From CAYJAZ01 sp964368455 (lineage in GTDB: Bacteria > Desulfobacterota > Desulfovibrionia > Desulfovibrionales > Desulfovibrionaceae), in the NCBI GenBank assembly GCA_964368455.1, contig CAYJAZ010000010.1:1-64000 (forward strand): a DNA stretch of 64,000 nt, read 5' to 3'. Below, piece by piece: positions 34,275 through 41,795 of the stretch; position 1 is the stretch's first letter; every line of letters starts with the position of its first letter. The notes under the pieces are model-generated. The model did no database searches. It was not told where the DNA came from and saw nothing but the letters and a program-made list of their open reading frames with translations. Made by a program: the position numbers and the translations under genes.

Positions 34275-35567
34275 ATGGAATACCTTACAATTGCTTCATT
34301 TTTACTCACTCTTATAGTGAGTATGTCTTTAGATCTCAATCTTTTATATCCACTTTTAATTGGCTATCTTTTATTCTTTCTCTACGCCTTATACAAGGGA
34401 TGTTTGGCTAAAGACTTGATAGCACTTTCTTTTGATAGCGTGAAGAATATAGGAAGCTTGCTTGCACTTTTTTGCCTTATAGGAATACTTACAGCGAGTT
34501 GGCGAGCTTCTGGCTCTATTGCCTTTATTGCTGTAAAAAGTTCAACTATGCTTATTCCTTCGCTTTTTTTGCTTGGCACTTTCTTGCTTTGTTCCTTAGT
34601 TTCTTTTCTTACGGGCACAAGTTTAGGCTCTTCTGCAAGTATAGGGCTTGTTTGTATGACTTTAGGCAATGTGTTTGGCATAGATACAGCATATTTAGGC
34701 GGAGCGATTCTTTCTGGGAGTTTTTTTGGCGATAGAATGTCGCCTATGTCTTCAAGCGCACACTTGGTTGCGAAAATTACACAGACTGATATCTTTGCTA
34801 ATATGAGAAATATGTTTAGCTCATGTAAACTTGCTTTTATCATCTCTTGTCTCATATATCTTGTTATGGGTTATGGAAGTTCTGGAAATATAGTGCCTTA
34901 CGACACATTAGAACTTTTTGAAAAGAATTTTGATTTGTCATGGGAGACTTTAATTCCTGTTCTTATTGTTCTTATTCTAGCTTCTTTTCGTGTTCCTATA
35001 GCAAGAATCATGCTTCTTAGTGTGATAAGTGCAAGTTTTATTTGTCTTTTCTTGCAAGATATGACTCTTGGCGAATTAGTTAAAATGTTTTGTTTTGGTT
35101 ATGAAAACAGCAATGAAGAAATCCAGAAAATTTTAGGCGGCGGCGGATTTCTTTCTATGATTTTAAGTTGTTGCATTGTTGCTATTTCATCTTGCTATAT
35201 GGGACTTTTCAAAGCTTCTGGTTTTTTTGATTCCATACACGAAAGAATTGCTAAAAGCTCTGAAAAATTGACTGTTTTTGGCACTACCTCTTCTGTAGCG
35301 ATCTTGAGTGGTGTTACTACTTGCACTCAAACTCTTTCTATATTTTTAACAAAATCATTGTGCGAAAAGCTCTATACAAAGAATGAAAAACTTGCACATG
35401 CAATTGAAGATAGTGTTATTGTGATTTGCGGCCTTGTGCCGTGGAATTTGGCTTGTAGTTTACCACTTGCAAATATAAATGCGCCAAATTCAAGTGTGTT
35501 TTTTGCCTGTTTTCTTTATTTGATTCCATTTTTATCCTTCTTTCGATTTAGGAAAGAAGAATTGTAA
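34275..35567 (+). CDS. nhaC: Na+/H+ antiporter of the NhaC family
   Basis: A 430-residue inner-membrane protein with about 11-12 hydrophobic segments. The family segment GGAILSGSFFGDRMSPMSSSAHLVA (its core SGSFFGDRMSPMSSSA) is clear, with FLTGTSLGSSASIGLV before it and VVICGLVPWNLAC near the C-terminus. NhaC proteins exchange sodium for protons, and close relatives exchange organic anions such as malate and lactate, so substrate is not certain. It is downstream of a sigma-54 activator (43-base gap) and ends in a terminator. The stop-proximal RFRKEEL is a cytoplasmic tail. Confidence 0.85.
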   Translation: MEYLTIASFLLTLIVSMSLDLNLLYPLLIGYLLFFLYALYKGCLAKDLIALSFDSVKNIGSLLALFCLIGILTASWRASGSIAFIAVKSSTMLIPSLFLLGTFLLCSLVSFLTGTSLGSSASIGLVCMTLGNVFGIDTAYLGGAILSGSFFGDRMSPMSSSAHLVAKITQTDIFANMRNMFSSCKLAFIISCLIYLVMGYGSSGNIVPYDTLELFEKNFDLSWETLIPVLIVLILASFRVPIARIMLLSVISASFICLFLQDMTLGELVKMFCFGYENSNEEIQKILGGGGFLSMILSCCIVAISSCYMGLFKASGFFDSIHERIAKSSEKLTVFGTTSSVAILSGVTTCTQTLSIFLTKSLCEKLYTKNEKLAHAIEDSVIVICGLVPWNLACSLPLANINAPNSSVFFACFLYLIPFLSFFRFRKEEL

Positions 35568-35577
35568 AAAAATATAA

Positions 35578-35616
35578 AAAAAGAGCCACTTTTATAAAAG
35601 TAGCTCTTTTTTTATA
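35578..35616. terminator. Terminator shared by nhaC and larA
   Basis: AAAAAGAGCCACTTTTATAAAAGTAGCTCTTTTT forms a hairpin with one mismatch; it has A-rich and T-rich sides, and lies between convergent genes. (Stem: AAAAAGAGC at 35578-35586 with GCTCTTTTT.). Confidence 0.85.
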
Positions 35617-35630
35617 TGCAGTATGTTTTT

Positions 35631-36887
35631 TTATTTTTGGTAGAAATACATAGTATTAGCATTTGGAATAATTGCTATTTTCGCATTTGGATTTTCTGCT
35701 ATCCAAGTGTTTAATATTTCTTGTGCTTCTGCCTTTGTAAGATGACATTCGGCAAGTTGTTCTTTTGAAAGTTCTGATTGCACAACAACATCATAATTCA
35801 ATAAAGTGCGTGAAAAGAGAAAAGCCTTATGAGCACCCATTCTAAAACCTTTTTCTTCAAATTCTTTCATTTGTGCATGTGCACAAGGAAATTGTTTGAC
35901 ATAATCAAGGTAGTGATCATCGCCAATGCCCTGCGGACAAGCAGCTAAAAGCAAGATTTTACCATTTTTCTTAGTGCATTGAGAAGCGTGGTTCAAACCT
36001 TTTTGTGCTTGGTAAAGGCAGATATCTTTTGGATTTCCACCGCATGAAGCGATAGTGATGTCAAAAGCTTCTTCAAAGGATTGTCCATAAACTTGTGCCG
36101 TATAAGGAGCACAAGCCATAAGGCAAGAAACAGGCTTGCCAACAGCAAGAGCGACAACTTTTTTATCCGCTCTCAAGCTCACGTTAATAGCTAAATTAAT
36201 ACCAATTATTTCACCTGATTCATTCAAATCTTGACGAACTGGATTGTTTTCAATCTTTCCAACACCAGCCCCTTCAGAAGACATAAGTGAGTGGTTTGCT
36301 TGAATCATAGCTTTTGAAGCACAGCCAATAGTGATACATTTAGAACCGCCAGTCATTCCAACAAATTGATGTGGATCAACTTGCCCAATAACAATTTTAA
36401 ATTCAGCTTCGCCAATAGCAGAATTGACTTCAATTGGCGTGCCAAGAGAGGTTTTGCCAAAACTTGTCATAGGTGAAAGTATTGCATCATGCGAAACAAT
36501 TTCAATCTTATTGAGTATTTCATCTTTAGGCATAATGCGTTCTATTTGAGCTGCGTCAGGTGCTGGATGTAATCCGCCACCTACAACTATACAAATTTGT
36601 TCAGCTTTCAATTCAGGCCATGCTTTATAAAGTTGCTTAATAAGTATAGGCAAAATTTCTTTTACAGGCGTAGGACGAGTTTCATCTGGAATAGCAATGG
36701 CAATGCTTTTCGGCATAGCTATTTCAGAAAGCTTTGGCATATCCAATGGATTTTCAAGAGCTTTTTCAATTTCTTGAGCCAAGTTTTCTAAAGCAGGAAG
36801 TTCTGTGCTTTGCATAAAAGTTACATTTGCTGAGTCTGGCAATTCAAGATCAAAATAATCTTGTCCGTATTTGAGATGTGCTTTCAT
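35631..36887 (-). CDS. larA: LarA-family nickel-pincer racemase/epimerase
   Basis: Family of 2-hydroxyacid racemases, founded by lactate racemase, using a nickel pincer nucleotide bound to Lys. Key segments are present: IPDETRPTP (cofactor Asp and Arg), GGGLHPAPD (catalytic His), DPHQFVGMTGGSK (second His and the cofactor Lys) and LYQAQKGLNH (Gln/Lys). 418 residues from ATG 36887; the upstream in-frame TTG is less likely. The larB/larC/larE genes needed to build the cofactor are not in the window. LarA homologues act on diverse hydroxyacids, and here the partner is a DUF4432 sugar-mutarotase-like gene 24 bases upstream, so a sugar acid substrate is as likely as lactate. Confidence 0.88.
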   Translation of the reverse strand: MKAHLKYGQDYFDLELPDSANVTFMQSTELPALENLAQEIEKALENPLDMPKLSEIAMPKSIAIAIPDETRPTPVKEILPILIKQLYKAWPELKAEQICIVVGGGLHPAPDAAQIERIMPKDEILNKIEIVSHDAILSPMTSFGKTSLGTPIEVNSAIGEAEFKIVIGQVDPHQFVGMTGGSKCITIGCASKAMIQANHSLMSSEGAGVGKIENNPVRQDLNESGEIIGINLAINVSLRADKKVVALAVGKPVSCLMACAPYTAQVYGQSFEEAFDITIASCGGNPKDICLYQAQKGLNHASQCTKKNGKILLLAACPQGIGDDHYLDYVKQFPCAHAQMKEFEEKGFRMGAHKAFLFSRTLLNYDVVVQSELSKEQLAECHLTKAEAQEILNTWIAENPNAKIAIIPNANTMYFYQK

Positions 36888-36911
36888 AATCAATCTCTCT
36901 GTATTCTTTTT

Positions 36912-37982
36912 CTAGATTTGTGGAATTTGTGCTAAACAGTCTTTTACTTCTTTTTCATTAGATAATACTGTAAATTCAAGCTCATACTTAATGCTTTCTT
37001 GTGGTTGCATGATAACTAAATCATCACGTAAGCGGTGGGCATTTCTTCCGTCAGCCCAACAATTTGACGGCTCTAAACCAATAACATAAGCACCAGGAGA
37101 TGGTTGACGCCAATGTACAAAACGTGGAAGTGAAGCAGCAGAATAAGAGAATTTCAAGCCCCAAACTTCTTGATCAGGTGTTTCATTGATAAGAGCCATT
37201 GTCACCATGCCATTATTGTCCTTCATTGAGTGGTAAAGAACTTCTTCGGCTTGCTTTTGTGGCTTTGCGTAATAGGTTTGCCAATCAAAAGGAATATTGT
37301 CAGCATCACGATTTTTGCGTGAAAGACTTGGTGCGTAAAGTTTAGTGTGTTCTGAAACAAGTGGGAAACCAATATTGCAGTGATAGAGCATCATGTGTGC
37401 TTGTGGATCAAAAGAAAGATTTGTTACTGTATCGTATACTTTAATTGTTTTTGAGCCTAATTTTGTTTCAATACGACGGCGATTTTCAAAAAATTCAGAA
37501 AATTTATCTAATTCTTCAATCTTTCCTTCGCAAAACATGATATATTCATCATTTTCCCAATAAGCGTCAGCATACACAGATTTTGCAGGACAAAGTTGAG
37601 CTCTGCCGTGTAAGCCATATTGATTGCCATTGTCTTCGTTTGGAACACCAACATTAGAATAACCGCATGTGCACATCAATCCGCCATATGAACCACGACG
37701 AGCTTCAAAACCAACATCGCCTAAATAAGATGGCTCAACTTCGCCAGTACGTGAACGCCAGCCAAGTGCTTTGCCATTATATTCAGCTATACCAATATCT
37801 AAACCTCTTGTAGGTAGAGCTTGGAAGTTTAAACCAGATGCAGTACGAAATTCAATAACTTCTGTACCTTGTTGATTTCCTTCGTTAAGTTTTAATGATC
37901 TTACGCCACCAAGTTGGGATTCGTGGCCTATACGTGAACGTAATTCTTCCTTTGTCCATTCTTTACCATAAAGCATTACCAT
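36912..37982 (-). CDS. DUF4432 aldose-epimerase-like protein
   Basis: A 356-residue beta-sandwich protein of the aldose 1-epimerase superfamily: LPTRGLDIGIAEYNGKALGW near the N-terminus, YGLHGRAQL in the middle with the catalytic-type His, and LEPSNCWADGRNAHR and YELEFTVL near the C-terminus. The subfamily (DUF4432) is not well characterised. It precedes larA on the same strand with a 24-base gap. The pair suggests handling of a sugar-derived hydroxyacid. The start at the first ATG has AGAGGC 9 bases upstream. AT-rich sequence without recognised signals separates it from the tRNA gene. Confidence 0.78.
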   Translation of the reverse strand: MVMLYGKEWTKEELRSRIGHESQLGGVRSLKLNEGNQQGTEVIEFRTASGLNFQALPTRGLDIGIAEYNGKALGWRSRTGEVEPSYLGDVGFEARRGSYGGLMCTCGYSNVGVPNEDNGNQYGLHGRAQLCPAKSVYADAYWENDEYIMFCEGKIEELDKFSEFFENRRRIETKLGSKTIKVYDTVTNLSFDPQAHMMLYHCNIGFPLVSEHTKLYAPSLSRKNRDADNIPFDWQTYYAKPQKQAEEVLYHSMKDNNGMVTMALINETPDQEVWGLKFSYSAASLPRFVHWRQPSPGAYVIGLEPSNCWADGRNAHRLRDDLVIMQPQESIKYELEFTVLSNEKEVKDCLAQIPQI

Positions 37983-38216
37983 AATGTCTTGCCTCTTTAA
38001 TTAAATTTTATTAATTAAAATATTCTCAAAAAGAAATCTTGTCAATGGAAAAGAAAGAATTTAGCTAAATATTGAATTTTTGAATAGATTATAAGAATAA
38101 GATATAACACTTAGGCATTTTAATGAATCAAGAGTTTTATTAAGCTTTAGAAAAGTTTTTTAAATATAAAATTATTGCTTGACCTTTTATCCAAACTATG
38201 TCAAAAACTTCCTTGT

Positions 38217-38300
38217 GCCGAGGTGGTGGAATTGGTAGACGCGCCGGACTTAGAATCCGGTACCATCGGTGTGCGAGTTCGAGTCTCGCCCTCGGTACCA
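38217..38300 (+). tRNA. tRNA-Leu (anticodon TAG)
   Basis: A full class II cloverleaf: acceptor GCCGAGG pairing with CCTCGGT region, D arm with GGTGGAATTGGTAGACGC, anticodon stem CCGGA/TCCGG around loop CTTAGAA with TAG at 38251-38253, a variable arm TACCATCGGTG, T loop GTTCGAGTC and encoded CCA. The long variable arm and sequence fit leucine. A terminator follows 17 bases later. Confidence 0.96.
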
Positions 38301-38316
38301 TTTTTATAAATATTTG

Positions 38317-38350
38317 AGAGTAGTTAGAAATAGCTACTCTTTTTTATTTT
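38317..38350 (+). terminator. Terminator after tRNA-Leu
   Basis: AGAGTAG (38317-38323) pairs with CTACTCT (38334-38340), followed by TTTTTATTTT. Confidence 0.85.
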
Positions 38351-38728
38351 AATCAGTAATGTTTTTAAAACTAAGATTTTTTCGTCCTGCCCCTTTCTTT
38401 GAGGAAGAGCCAAAATTTCTAGGAATTATGATAATTCAAATAATAAAATCTTCATATTTTATGTTTTGTCGCAAGAATTATTAAATAGTATTAATTGAAT
38501 TAAGTTATGTTTTTAGACACATTTCTTTGTGCTATTTTATACAAGCTATAAAATATTATTTATATCATATTGAAATTATAAATTTTATTTAAGGAAAAAA
38601 ATAGCAAGGTAGAAATTTTATTAAAAATGCTTGCAAAATGTTTTGAATAATGCTACTTATAATAAAATTTATTTGTTTCTGTGCATCTATGTGTTGATGA
38701 TTTTGCTATGATGGATTGCGACAATATT
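38351..38728. other. AT-rich gap with no gene
   Basis: Between the tRNA terminator and the first composite operator I see no frame, RNA or repeat that I can support. No copy of the tRNA 3' end was found in the window, which would have marked an integrated element. Confidence 0.5.
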
Positions 38729-38730
38729 TT

Positions 38731-38754
38731 GAACAGTGTTCAATAATAAAGAAC
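38731..38754 (+). promoter_or_regulatory. Composite operator site 1 upstream of the ferredoxin/KOR operon
   Basis: GAAC-AGT-GTTC, then 9 bases, then GAAC. The first part extends to a 15-base palindrome TTGAACAGTGTTCAA (38729-38743). The same layout recurs at 38809 and 38998. Confidence 0.7.
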
Positions 38755-38808
38755 GCTACTTCTATTAACAAATGCGATTTATTCGTGAATAAAAACATTT
38801 GTTTTATA

Positions 38809-38832
38809 GAACAGTGTTCATTATTGTAGAAC
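38809..38832 (+). promoter_or_regulatory. Composite operator site 2
   Basis: GAAC-AGT-GTTC, 9 bases, GAACG: identical half sites and spacing to site 1, 78 bases downstream, with a different 9-base spacer. Confidence 0.7.
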
Positions 38833-38997
38833 GAAATGTGTTTTTCAAACAAGTTTCGACTGTCAGTATTTTCATAATTATGAATTTCTGAACTTTGTAG
38901 AAATGTTGCTGGAAAAAGCTGTTTATATAGTTACAAGTTTAGGGGGAGTCAACACTCTTATATTTTGTATACGCAGATAAATTTGTTGTTCTATGAA

Positions 38998-39021
38998 GAA
39001 CGTTGTTCTTTAATATAGAAC
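38998..39021 (+). promoter_or_regulatory. Composite operator site 3
   Basis: GAAC-GTT-GTTC, 9 bases, GAAC. An extra GTTC lies at 38988-38991. The site is 131 bases before the ferredoxin start and so close to the likely promoter. Confidence 0.65.
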
Positions 39022-39151
39022 AGTCATTTTGGCTTTTGGCGGCTGTTTTTGATTTTTACTTTGAAAACAGTAATTGTGTGTTTTATAGCTACATATTTTA
39101 TAAGTATTTTACTTTGCACAATAAAGCAGTGAATATGTAATGGAGGAAGGG

Positions 39152-39355
39152 ATGAGTAAAGAGCAACTTATTATAAGTAAAGATCGTTGCAAAGCTTGTG
39201 GATATTGCATCGAAGTGTGCCCAAAGAAGGCATTGAAGTTTTCGTCGTACACAAATAGTAAGGGATATTCTGCTGTAGAAGTAGATGCTGACCTTTGCAT
39301 TACTTGTGCACAGTGTTATCGCGTATGCCCTGACTATGTGTTTGAAATTAAATAA
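39152..39355 (+). CDS. korD: 2x[4Fe-4S] ferredoxin, delta subunit of 2-oxoacid oxidoreductase
   Basis: A 67-residue ferredoxin with two cluster motifs: CKACGYCIEVCP and CITCAQCYRVCP. It would carry electrons from the oxidoreductase encoded by the next three genes. I start at ATG 39152 because GGAGGAAGG lies just before it and covers the earlier in-frame ATG. It opens a tightly packed operon (15 bases to korA). Separate delta subunits are common in the four-subunit type of pyruvate, 2-oxoglutarate and 2-oxoisovalerate ferredoxin oxidoreductases. Three composite palindromes lie upstream. Confidence 0.92.
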   Translation: MSKEQLIISKDRCKACGYCIEVCPKKALKFSSYTNSKGYSAVEVDADLCITCAQCYRVCPDYVFEIK

Positions 39356-39370
39356 AAAGGTGTGGATGAT

Positions 39371-40432
39371 ATGGAAAAAAAATTAATGAAAGGTAACGAG
39401 GCATTGGCTGAAGCGTCCTTGCGTGCAGGTTGTCGTTTTTATAGCGGATATCCTATTACGCCGCAAACTGAAATATTAGAATATCTTTCATGGCGTATGG
39501 ATGAAGTTGGTGGTGAATTTGTTCAAGCTGAGTCTGAATTAGCTGGTATCAACATGGTATTTGGTGCTGCAGCTGCAGGTGCTAGAGCTTTGACAAGTTC
39601 ATCAGGCCCTGGTTTTTCACTCAAGCAAGAAGGTATTTCTTATCTTGTAGCTTCTGACTTACCTGCTGTTATCATTAACGTTATGCGTATTGGTAGTGGT
39701 CTTGGCGATATTGCACAAGGCCAAGGTGATTACTGGCAAATGACAAGAGGCGGCGGACACGGCGACTATAGAACAATTATTCTTGCGCCTGCATCAGTAC
39801 AAGAAAATGCTGATCTTGCTCCTCTTGCTTTTGAATTGGCTGAAAAATATCGTCACCCTGTATTGATTGCATCAGATGCAGCTATTGGTCAAATGATTGA
39901 AGCTGTTGAACTTCCTGAAATGCAAGAACATGACGACGATAAATTTGATTGGTCTATCAAGGGTTGTGAACCAGGTACTGAGCACAAGAAGATTCAGAAC
40001 ATTTACTACACAAATCCTAATTACGAAAATTTCTTGAGAGATAAGTATAAAGCTATCGAAGAAAACGAACAAAGATACGAAAATATTCAAACAGAAGATG
40101 CTGAAATTGTATTAGTTGCTTATGGTATTAGTTCACGTGTAGCAGGCGAAGCAGTCGAAATTGCAAGAGAACAAGGCATTAAACTTGGCCTTATCCGTTT
40201 GATCACGCTTTACCCTTATCCTGTAAAAGCATTTGAAAATCTTCAAGCAGTAAAAGCATTCCTCACAGTAGAAATGTCACTTCTTGGTCAAATGGTTGAT
40301 GATGTTCGTTTAGCTACAGAAAACAAATATCCTGTAGATCATTATGGTTCTATTTTTGAAATTGCAGAGCCTGAAAAAATCGTAGAAAAAGTAAAAGAAT
40401 TGTTAAATTCGCTTGCACAAGAGGGGAAGTAG
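39371..40432 (+). CDS. korA: 2-oxoacid:ferredoxin oxidoreductase, alpha subunit
   Basis: Part of the enzyme that converts a 2-oxoacid plus CoA to acyl-CoA, CO2 and reduced ferredoxin. The pyrimidine-binding domain is seen in MKGNEALAEASLRAGC, YSGYPITPQTEI and SSSGPGFSLKQEG, with the EXSE-like GEFVQAESELAGIN. The later domain (YGISSRVAGEAV, FLTVEMSLLGQM) binds next to the CoA site. The 353 residues fit the KorA/VorB group; the exact substrate (2-oxoglutarate, 2-oxoisovalerate or another) cannot be read from motifs. ATG 39371 is preferred over an upstream GTG, with AAGGTG before it. korB starts 1 base after its stop. Confidence 0.9.
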   Translation: MEKKLMKGNEALAEASLRAGCRFYSGYPITPQTEILEYLSWRMDEVGGEFVQAESELAGINMVFGAAAAGARALTSSSGPGFSLKQEGISYLVASDLPAVIINVMRIGSGLGDIAQGQGDYWQMTRGGGHGDYRTIILAPASVQENADLAPLAFELAEKYRHPVLIASDAAIGQMIEAVELPEMQEHDDDKFDWSIKGCEPGTEHKKIQNIYYTNPNYENFLRDKYKAIEENEQRYENIQTEDAEIVLVAYGISSRVAGEAVEIAREQGIKLGLIRLITLYPYPVKAFENLQAVKAFLTVEMSLLGQMVDDVRLATENKYPVDHYGSIFEIAEPEKIVEKVKELLNSLAQEGK

Positions 40433-40433
40433 T

Positions 40434-41168
40434 ATGAAAGTTAAAGCTCCTGCTGGAATTACCTATACATCAAGTACATTTTGTCCTGGTTGCGGACATG
40501 GACTTATTGTTCGTTTAATTGCAGAAGTTATGGAAGAAATGAATTTGAGCGACAAGCTTTTAGTAGCTATTGACGTTGCTTGTTGCGCACTTGCTTATGA
40601 ATCATGGCGTTTTGATACTGTGCTTTCAGCACACGGCAGACCTGTTGTAACTGCTATTGGTATCAAAAAAGTTCGTAAAAAAAATCCAGTTCTTGCATAC
40701 CTTGGCGATGGCGCAGCTTATTCAATTGGCCTTGCTGAAACAATGCACGCAGCTATCCGTAACGACAATGTTGTAACAATTATTGCTAACAACACTGTTT
40801 ACGGTATGACAGGCGGACAAACCGCGCCTACAACTCTTCCAGGTCAACGTACAACATCTTCACCACACGGTAGAGATCCTGAAAAAACAGGTAAACCATT
40901 CCGTATTGAAGAAGCACTTTCAGGTCTTGATGTTGCTTATTTAGCACGTGGTGCTCTTACAAGCCCAGCTGAAATTCAAAAAACTAAGAAAATGGTGCGT
41001 AAAGCTTTTGAAAAGCATATGGCTAATGAAGGTTTCTCTCTTGTTGAAATTCTCTCTCCTTGCCCAACAAACCTAAACCTTACTCCTGTTAAAAATATGC
41101 AAAGAATAACAGAAGAAGTTATACCAATCTTCCCGCTTGGTGAATTCAAAAACTCTAAGGAGGCATAA
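40434..41168 (+). CDS. korB: 2-oxoacid:ferredoxin oxidoreductase, beta subunit (TPP-binding)
   Basis: Thiamin diphosphate subunit. The N-terminus has STFCPGCGHGL, the TPP motif is AYLGDGAAYSIGLAE with NNTVYGMTGGQTAPTT after it. 244 residues from ATG 40434, where a GAGGGGAAG ribosome site sits in the end of korA; the frame is open upstream inside korA but that part is a shadow. Together with korA and korC it forms the catalytic core. The gap to korC is 3 bases, so translation is coupled. C-terminal KEA end. Confidence 0.93.
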   Translation: MKVKAPAGITYTSSTFCPGCGHGLIVRLIAEVMEEMNLSDKLLVAIDVACCALAYESWRFDTVLSAHGRPVVTAIGIKKVRKKNPVLAYLGDGAAYSIGLAETMHAAIRNDNVVTIIANNTVYGMTGGQTAPTTLPGQRTTSSPHGRDPEKTGKPFRIEEALSGLDVAYLARGALTSPAEIQKTKKMVRKAFEKHMANEGFSLVEILSPCPTNLNLTPVKNMQRITEEVIPIFPLGEFKNSKEA

Positions 41169-41171
41169 AAA

Positions 41172-41705
41172 ATGGCTGAGATTATATGTGCCGGTTTTGG
41201 TGGACAAGGTGTTTTAACTACAGGAATGTTGCTTGCACACGCAGGTATGCATTTAGGCAATAACGTACTTTTTTATCCATCCTATGGTTCTGAAATGCGT
41301 GGCGGTACAGCTAACTGTACTGTAAAAATTAGTGAAAAGAAAATTGCAAGCCCAACAAGCAGACATCCTGATATCGTATTGGCTCTCAATACTCCTGCTG
41401 TTGATAAATTTGCTAAAAATATGAAAGAAGGTGGCTTGCTACTTGTGAATTCATCAATTGTTCCTGATGATTATGAATACCCAAGCCATATCAGAGTAGA
41501 AAAATTACCACTTAATGAAATTGCTGCCGAAGAAGGCAACCCAAAGGGTGCAAACATCGTTATGTTAGGTATGCTTAGTGCATACAGCGATCTTTTCACA
41601 CCTGAATTTTTAGAAAATGCTATCGTTAGTTTCTTTGAAGAAAAAGGCAAAGGAAAGCATAATGCTAAGAATATTGCCTGTTTTAGAAGAGGCGTTAGCA
41701 AATAA
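41172..41705 (+). CDS. korC: 2-oxoacid:ferredoxin oxidoreductase, gamma subunit
   Basis: A 177-residue subunit starting MAEIICAGFGGQGVLTTGMLLA, with the FGGQG loop and SYGSEMRGGTANCTV, both typical of gamma subunits. It completes the alpha-beta-gamma core with the separate ferredoxin. AAGGAGG lies just upstream inside the end of korB. A hairpin and then the acyl-CoA synthetase gene follow after 90 bases. Confidence 0.93.
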   Translation: MAEIICAGFGGQGVLTTGMLLAHAGMHLGNNVLFYPSYGSEMRGGTANCTVKISEKKIASPTSRHPDIVLALNTPAVDKFAKNMKEGGLLLVNSSIVPDDYEYPSHIRVEKLPLNEIAAEEGNPKGANIVMLGMLSAYSDLFTPEFLENAIVSFFEEKGKGKHNAKNIACFRRGVSK

Positions 41706-41719
41706 CTGTCTAATGTTTA

Positions 41720-41757
41720 GCTATTCAAGTTATTCAATTTAGAGTGGCTTGAATAGC
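41720..41757 (+). other. Intercistronic hairpin between korC and the acyl-CoA synthetase
   Basis: GCTATTCAAG (41720-41729) and CTTGAATAGC (41748-41757) form a perfect 10-bp stem with an 18-base loop, followed by CTATCTTTATT. The weak T-run suggests partial termination or an mRNA-stability element inside an operon. Confidence 0.6.
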
Positions 41758-41795
41758 CTATCTTTATTAAACTTTTAATAAGAAAGTGGGATTTT

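Noticed and set aside
38217..38728. Possible integrated element at tRNA-Leu
   Set aside because: No integrase gene and no second copy of the tRNA 3' end in the window; the following genes look like core metabolism.
39032..39050. Possible sigma-54 promoter upstream of the ferredoxin gene (GG ... GC)
   Set aside because: Spacing between GG and GC is 9 rather than 10 and the flanking bases fit poorly.
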